Assembly (NCBI GenBank): GCA_963830715.1
Contig: CAWHNS010000006.1
Span: 186,001 to 250,000 of the forward strand
Origin: CAVVMA01 sp963830715
Lineage (GTDB): Bacteria > Desulfobacterota > Binatia > Binatales > Binataceae
DNA length: 64,000 nt
Direction: 5' to 3'
Within the stretch, counting starts at the first letter, position 1, and every line of letters starts with the position of its first letter. Below the pieces are notes generated by a model. The model saw only the letters and a list, made by a program, of their open reading frames with translations, had not been told where the DNA came from and ran no database searches. Positions 59,995-64,000 of this stretch are shown one piece after another. Position numbers and translations under genes: made by a program.

Positions 59995-61902
59995 ATGAAG
60001 CTCTCCATTACAGGAGCGTCGCATTTCGTCAACCGCATGTTCGAAGCTTGCGGTCCCTTTCAATGGGCTAGGGAGTTGTTGAGGAACTCGCTCGAAGCTG
60101 GCGCGACCCGCATCGATTTCGGAGTGGAGTGGCAGGCAGTCCAGAGGCTCGGGGTATATCGAAGGCTTGTTGCCGACGATGGCAGCGGCATGAGTGCTGA
60201 CGAGCTCAAGCGCTTCTTCTCGACGTTGGGCGAAGGAGCGGGCAAGATCGGGGGCATCCATGACAACTTCGGCGTGGGGGCAAAGATCGCTACGTTGCCT
60301 TGGAATCCACAGGGTGTCGTGGTTCTCTCGCGGAAGAATGGCAGGTCAGCAATGATCTGGATTTTTCTGGATTCGAGCACGGGAGACTATGAACTCAAGG
60401 AATTTGAAACCGAAGAAAAACGGACGTGCGTGATCGATCCAACTCAGATCGACTGGGATGCTGCTGGTGAAATCGATTGGAACTCAGTAGTACCGCCGTG
60501 GATCAAAGAGCACGGAACAGTCGTAGCGCTTCTAGGGAGCGAACAATATCCCGACACCATTCTCGGAAATCCTCAAGCGGGTGAAGGCGAAATCAAAGGG
60601 CTATCCGTATACCTGAACACCCGCTTTTGGGATCTGAACCTGACTGCCACACATCGGATCACGGTTGCTGAGTTGCGCAGCGAAAAGAAGAACCGTTGGC
60701 CACAGGGACCGGACGAGAAAGATGACAGTCGTCGCGCAAACAATCGACGCATTCTGGGCGCACGGCATTTTCTGACAAATGTACCGGCACCCCATGGGAA
60801 TCTCGGGAACTCCGGCGTTCTCGCACTCGATCAAGGGCGTGTCTCGGCGCATTGGTTCCTCTGGGAAGGCGAAAGACCGGCGATTGATTCATATGCAAAG
60901 AAGTCCGGCTACATCGCCGTCAAGTACAAGGACGAGCTGTTCGAGCCGACTTCCAGCAAAGCTCATTTTCGTTGGTTCGGCGTGATCGAGGGCAAAGTCC
61001 AACAGAAACTCAGCATCGTGCTCGAACCACACCTTTACCTACCTGGTAACGGCGCTTGGGGAATCCACCCCGACCAGAGCCGGAATCGACTGATCTTCAC
61101 TGGAGGCGGCGATAAGGGCGTGGCGCTTCCGCTCTCTGACTGGGGGGCGGAGTTTGCCGAGGGGCTGCCTGACGCTATTCGTGAGGCAATCTCGGCTGCC
61201 CGAGGAGAGTTTTCCGGAACCATCGAGAATGATGAATACCGAAGGCGCCTGCAAGACAAGTTCGGAGACCGGTGGAGGATCAAGGTCTTAGCCGAAGCAA
61301 CCCGGAATGGCTCCAGAGGAACTCCCGTGGACGTGACCACGACGACCGATGAGATCGAAGTAATCCCGCCGCCACCACCGCCGCCGCCACCAACGATCGG
61401 GCCGAGGAAACGTCGGAACCGCCGCGGAAGTAGACCTGCGATCGTCGTGTTGAGGAAGAAGGCTGTCGCCGGGGGCACGGAGAAAGGAATCGAGTTCTCC
61501 AGTCCCGTCGATGTCCCGCGTTACCAATTGGCGCACATGGACGACTTTGAAAAGCAGTGGCATCTGGCTGCTTCGACCGCTCGACCCGGAAGGGCCGACT
61601 GTTTACATCAACATTGATTCGCCGATTCTCGAAGAAGTGGTGAAGCACCACCAAAGCCAATATGCCGACATCCATGCGGCAGGGGTTCGAGATGTGATCC
61701 ATGGCGTGTTCGGAGAGGTTGCAGCGTGCAGAATCGCGCACTCCCAAAAACTCGCAAAAAAAGAGCTTACGGAAGAAGAGGCCTCGATGAGGAGTACAGA
61801 AACGAGGCCGCGCTGACGATGTCGCTCATGGGCTTGATAGCGGAGGAGAGCCTTATAGCTCAACGCTGCGGCAAGTTTGGACCAAAGAAGAGCGCTACAT
61901 GA
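59995..61902 (+). CDS. GHKL-type ATP-binding protein of unknown function, two frameshifts
   Basis: About 635 aa when joined. The N-terminus has a full GHKL (Hsp90/MutL/gyrase-like) ATP site: WARELLRNSLEAGATRID (N box), VADDGSGMSADEL (DxGxG) and DNFGVGAKIATLPW (G2). A middle region is not recognised. A Pro run of nine residues leads to a basic linker and a C-terminal domain. Frame breaks lie at about 61,560-61,585 (to DPEGPTVYINIDSPILEEVV) and 61,783-61,790 (to LDEEYRNEAALTMSLMG, ending TGA 61900). It is a stand-alone accessory protein. Confidence 0.75.
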
Positions 61903-61919
61903 GAAGGCCCTGCGCACCC

Positions 61920-61944
61920 GCGGCGGGCGCGAAGCGCCCGCCGC
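61920..61944. terminator. Perfect 11 bp GC-rich hairpin
   Basis: GCGGCGGGCGC (61920-61930) pairs perfectly with 61934-61944 across a GAA loop. It lies 18 bp after the GHKL stop and 25 bp after the glutamine synthetase relic's stop on the other strand, so it could end both. There is no T-tract. Confidence 0.55.
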
Positions 61945-61968
61945 ACCGTTATCCGCGCACAGAACTGA

Positions 61969-62013
61969 TTACGCGTCGAAGTAGAGCGCGAACTCGTAGG
62001 GATGCGCCCGCAG
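61969..62013 (-). pseudogene. glnA: Last 14 codons of a type I glutamine synthetase gene
   Basis: Minus-strand codons read LRAHPYEFALYFDA then TAA (61969-61971), the C-terminal signature of glutamine synthetase I (compare the family ending 'HPxEFxLYY/F'). Upstream of it there is no glutamine synthetase, only the DUF5615 gene, whose TAG (62014-62016) is in the same frame. The rest of the gene is gone, suggesting replacement or recombination at this point. Confidence 0.6.
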
Positions 62014-62374
62014 CTATACGCGGGGCGTCTGTCCGACCCTTACGCGTCCTGGCTCGACAACGGTAAAGCGGCCTTGCAAACGTCCGCCCAATTTCTCGAC
62101 GGCCTCAAGGACTGCTTGGGGCTTGGAGCGGCGCACACGGCTGTGAAACCTCACCAGCGCGACTCCCGGCGATCGGCGTCCGCGCGCATGAACCAACTCG
62201 CCGAAGTCGCTGTCCTCGGTGATCAGGACGCGCCCCGGGCTCAAGGCTAAATCAATTACTCGCTCGTCCGGGGCGCCTTTCGAAATTTCAGCAATCCAGA
62301 TTACGTCGTTGCCAGCAGAGCGCAGTGCGCGGACCACGGGCCCGGCGCAACTCTCGTCCGCCAGGAGCCTCCAC
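62014..62374 (-). CDS. DUF5615 PIN-like toxin, frameshift at start
   Basis: Predicted nuclease toxin of a DUF433/DUF5615 pair. The conserved N-terminal LLADESCAGPVVRALRSAG begins in another frame from the nominal ORF. GTG 62374, two bases after the antitoxin stop, reaches it only if one extra G (GTGGAGG) at about 62,368-62,372 is skipped. Acidic residues of the PIN-like site are in LLADES and LITEDSDFGELV. SPGVALVRFHSR and RFTVVEPGRVRV complete the family pattern. About 119 aa. Confidence 0.78.
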
Positions 62375-62376
62375 GA

Positions 62377-62625
62377 TCAGGGTTTGCGCGAGGTTGTCGA
62401 GCCCGAGAGCAGGATAATTTCCTCGTGGGCCACGCTCGCGGCGGCATAAGCGATCGCCGCCCGGATGTCATCGTCCGTCAGATGCGGATAGTCCTCGAGC
62501 AGCTCGGCTTCGGTTTCACCCTCCGAGAGCTTGCGCAGGATGAGTTCGACCGTAATTCGCGTACCTTTGATTACGGGTTTGCCCATCATGATCTCAGGAT
62601 CGATCTCGATTCGCCCGGTCGTCAT
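62377..62625 (-). CDS. DUF433 antitoxin
   Basis: An 82 aa HTH-like protein: RIEIDPEIMMGKPVIKGTRI is the DUF433 signature, followed by LSEGETEAELLEDYPHL and LTDDDIRAAIAYAA. DUF433 proteins pair with DUF5615/Mut7-C toxins, and the toxin gene begins two bases after this stop. The operon would be self-repressing. Confidence 0.88.
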   Translation of the reverse strand: MTTGRIEIDPEIMMGKPVIKGTRITVELILRKLSEGETEAELLEDYPHLTDDDIRAAIAYAAASVAHEEIILLSGSTTSRKP

Positions 62626-62798
62626 AGAGTTCGTCGATCGCGCGTTTGCGAAGCTGAAGGGCCAGGATGCGCCGACGCATCGATCCTATCGCCCCTGAGT
62701 CGCTGGGGGCAACGGAGTCCCCAGCGTTTCAGGCGCCCAAGATCGCGCGCGCAATTGACCTCGACGGCAAGCGCGCGCCGCGCTCTCCCGTAACACAG

Positions 62799-62827
62799 GG
62801 CGAGAGATGCTCAAAGCATCCCTCGCC
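62799..62827 (-). terminator. Hairpin at the 3' end of the aminotransferase gene
   Basis: GGCGAG-a-GATGCT pairs with AGCATC-c-CTCGCC across a short CAA loop, 16 bp beyond the aminotransferase stop. No T-tract is visible, so function as a terminator is tentative. Confidence 0.5.
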
Positions 62828-62842
62828 GCGCAGACAGTTTCC

Positions 62843-64000
62843 CTACTGCTGTTGCCTTACCCCCAATCCGAGCGCCGCGTATGCTTGATCCGCCGCCGAT
62901 AGCGCTTTGCCCCGCGCCAGTTCGTGGCCCATCGCGGCCAGGATTTCCTCCAGCGCGTTCAGGATCAGCATCACGTTTTCGCGCTGCGACGATTCGCCCA
63001 TCATCCCGATCCGCCATACCTTGCCCTTGAACGGACCCAGCCCCGCGCCGATCTCCACGTTGAACAATCTCAGCAACTCGGCACGGACCCGCGCCTCCTC
63101 GATTCCCTTAGGCACCTCGACCGCTGCGACCTGCGGCAGGCGGTATCCTTCCTGCGCCGCCATCTTGAGGCCGATCGCGCCCAATCCCGCCTGCAATGCC
63201 GCCGCGTTCGCCGCATGGCGTTTCCATCGCGCTTCCAGCCCCTCTTCCACGACTATCCTGAGCGCCTCGTAGAGCGCGTAGTTCATCGTGATCGGCGCGG
63301 TGTGATGGTAGAGCCGGTCCGGTCCCCAATAATGCTCGATCAGCGCCACGTCCAGGTACCACGATCGGCACTTGTGCTTGCGCTTGTGCACCGCGTCGAT
63401 CGCCCGCGGGCTGAAGGTTATCGGTGCGAGCCCGGGCGGCGCGCCGATTCCCTTCTGGGTGCACGAGTAGCAAACATCTACCTCGAGTTTGTCCGTATCG
63501 ACCGGCACGCATCCGAGCGACGTCACCGCGTCCATGACGAACATCGCGCCGTGCCGATGCGCCATCGGGCCGATTTCCTCGACCGGCTGGTAAACCCCGG
63601 TCGAGGTTTCGGCGTGCACCAGCGCGACCAGCTTCGGCCGCGAAGCCGCCTTCAGCGCCGCCCCGATCCGATCCGGCTCGACGATTCGGCCCCATTCCGA
63701 CTCCACCCGATGCACCTTCGCGCCGAGCCGCTCGCCGACCTCCGCGAGCCGCTGGCCGAATACGCCGGCTACCCCGACCACGATCTCGTCGCCGTCTTCG
63801 ATCAGGTTCGCCATCGCCATTTCCATCCCGGCCGATCCCGTCCCCGAGACCGGGAAGGTGATCTCGTTCTGCGTGCGGAAGACCAGCCGCAGCAGCTTTT
63901 TCACGTTTTCCATCACTTTGATGAAATCCGGATCGAGATGGCCCAGTATCGGCGAGAGCATCGCCTTCAGCACGCGCGGATTAACGTTCGATGGGCCCGG
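62843..64000 (-). CDS. Class V aminotransferase (alanine/serine-glyoxylate type), 5' end cut by window edge
   Basis: PLP enzyme transferring amino groups from serine or alanine to glyoxylate. The frame is open to base 64,000, where PGPSNVNPRVLKAML reads in directly, the conserved family N-terminus, so the GTG at 63973 is not the start. The cofactor Lys is in SCTQKGIGAPPGLAP; GTGSAGMEMAMANL and VMDAVTSLGC are also family segments. About 386 codons are present, and only a few N-terminal residues are missing. Confidence 0.92.
   Translation of the reverse strand, partial: PGPSNVNPRVLKAMLSPILGHLDPDFIKVMENVKKLLRLVFRTQNEITFPVSGTGSAGMEMAMANLIEDGDEIVVGVAGVFGQRLAEVGERLGAKVHRVESEWGRIVEPDRIGAALKAASRPKLVALVHAETSTGVYQPVEEIGPMAHRHGAMFVMDAVTSLGCVPVDTDKLEVDVCYSCTQKGIGAPPGLAPITFSPRAIDAVHKRKHKCRSWYLDVALIEHYWGPDRLYHHTAPITMNYALYEALRIVVEEGLEARWKRHAANAAALQAGLGAIGLKMAAQEGYRLPQVAAVEVPKGIEEARVRAELLRLFNVEIGAGLGPFKGKVWRIGMMGESSQRENVMLILNALEEILAAMGHELARGKALSAADQAYAALGLGVRQQQ

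Overview
The window is 64 kb of high-GC bacterial chromosome, probably from an uncultured Gram-negative lineage. The supporting signs are many GTG starts, ATGA/GTGA gene overlaps, Mpl and LD-carboxypeptidase murein recycling, two DUF507 genes, frataxin, tandem CaiB-type CoA-transferases and an archaeal-type aspartyl-tRNA synthetase. A Binatota or Desulfobacterota-like origin is a guess, not a demonstrated assignment. Most of the window is housekeeping gene content. At least 25 single-base frame breaks interrupt genes whose encoded protein continues intact in another frame (folP, the lytic transglycosylase, hyuA, a beta-lactamase-like gene, DUF507, the transposase, DUF190-CBS, crcB, gltB, a SPL-like radical SAM gene, a GHKL ATPase gene and others). 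Several sit in short homopolymers, so uncorrected sequencing indels are more likely than mass pseudogenisation. Frameshifted genes are given here as one spanning feature.

Layout. 0-4.4 kb (+): ilvA (cut by the left edge), an inositol-monophosphatase-family gene, folP and an archaeal-type aspS. 4.5-10.7 kb (-): a lytic transglycosylase, a DUF429 gene, a HAD phosphatase and two CoA-transferases in close order. 10.8-14.1 kb (+): Maf, YggS, proC, YggT, YggU and an FmdB-type protein. 14.2-24.7 kb (+): a zinc dehydrogenase, hyuA-hyuB, LD-carboxypeptidase, a serine hydrolase, a copper-type P-ATPase and mpl. 24.9-38.5 kb: aroF, a metallophosphoesterase, a CheC-like phosphatase with a response regulator, groES-groEL under a CIRCE-like operator, frataxin, two DUF507 genes, a DUF1499 membrane protein, a membrane-anchored B12/radical SAM protein, a GAF-EI (ptsP) protein, a HicB relic, a PHP phosphoesterase and a lipoprotein cyclophilin.

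38,547-42,248 is a complete 3.7 kb transposon. It has 10 bp perfect terminal inverted repeats (14 bp with one mismatch), an 8 bp target duplication (CTTGACTG), subterminal repeats, an IS1-family-like transposase and four passenger genes of unknown function: two membrane proteins, a helical cytosolic protein, and a small secreted protein with eight cysteines. Four tandem 12-mers lie exactly between two divergent -35 boxes inside it. The element inserted just upstream of a fluoride riboswitch with an intrinsic terminator, which controls a DUF190-CBS protein and the fluoride channel CrcB.

44.2-58.5 kb: a GH29 fucosidase, an Lrp/AsnC regulator directly upstream of gltB-gltD (nitrogen assimilation), a SPL-like radical SAM protein, a TolB-like propeller lipoprotein or periplasmic protein, a small secreted protein, an orphan Rieske protein, an alpha/beta hydrolase, ppk2 and an SDR. 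58.6-62.8 kb is an accessory island with a RecA-like ATPase lacking a Walker A, a large GHKL ATPase, a DUF433/DUF5615 toxin-antitoxin pair and the last 14 codons of a glutamine synthetase gene. The right edge cuts a class V aminotransferase.
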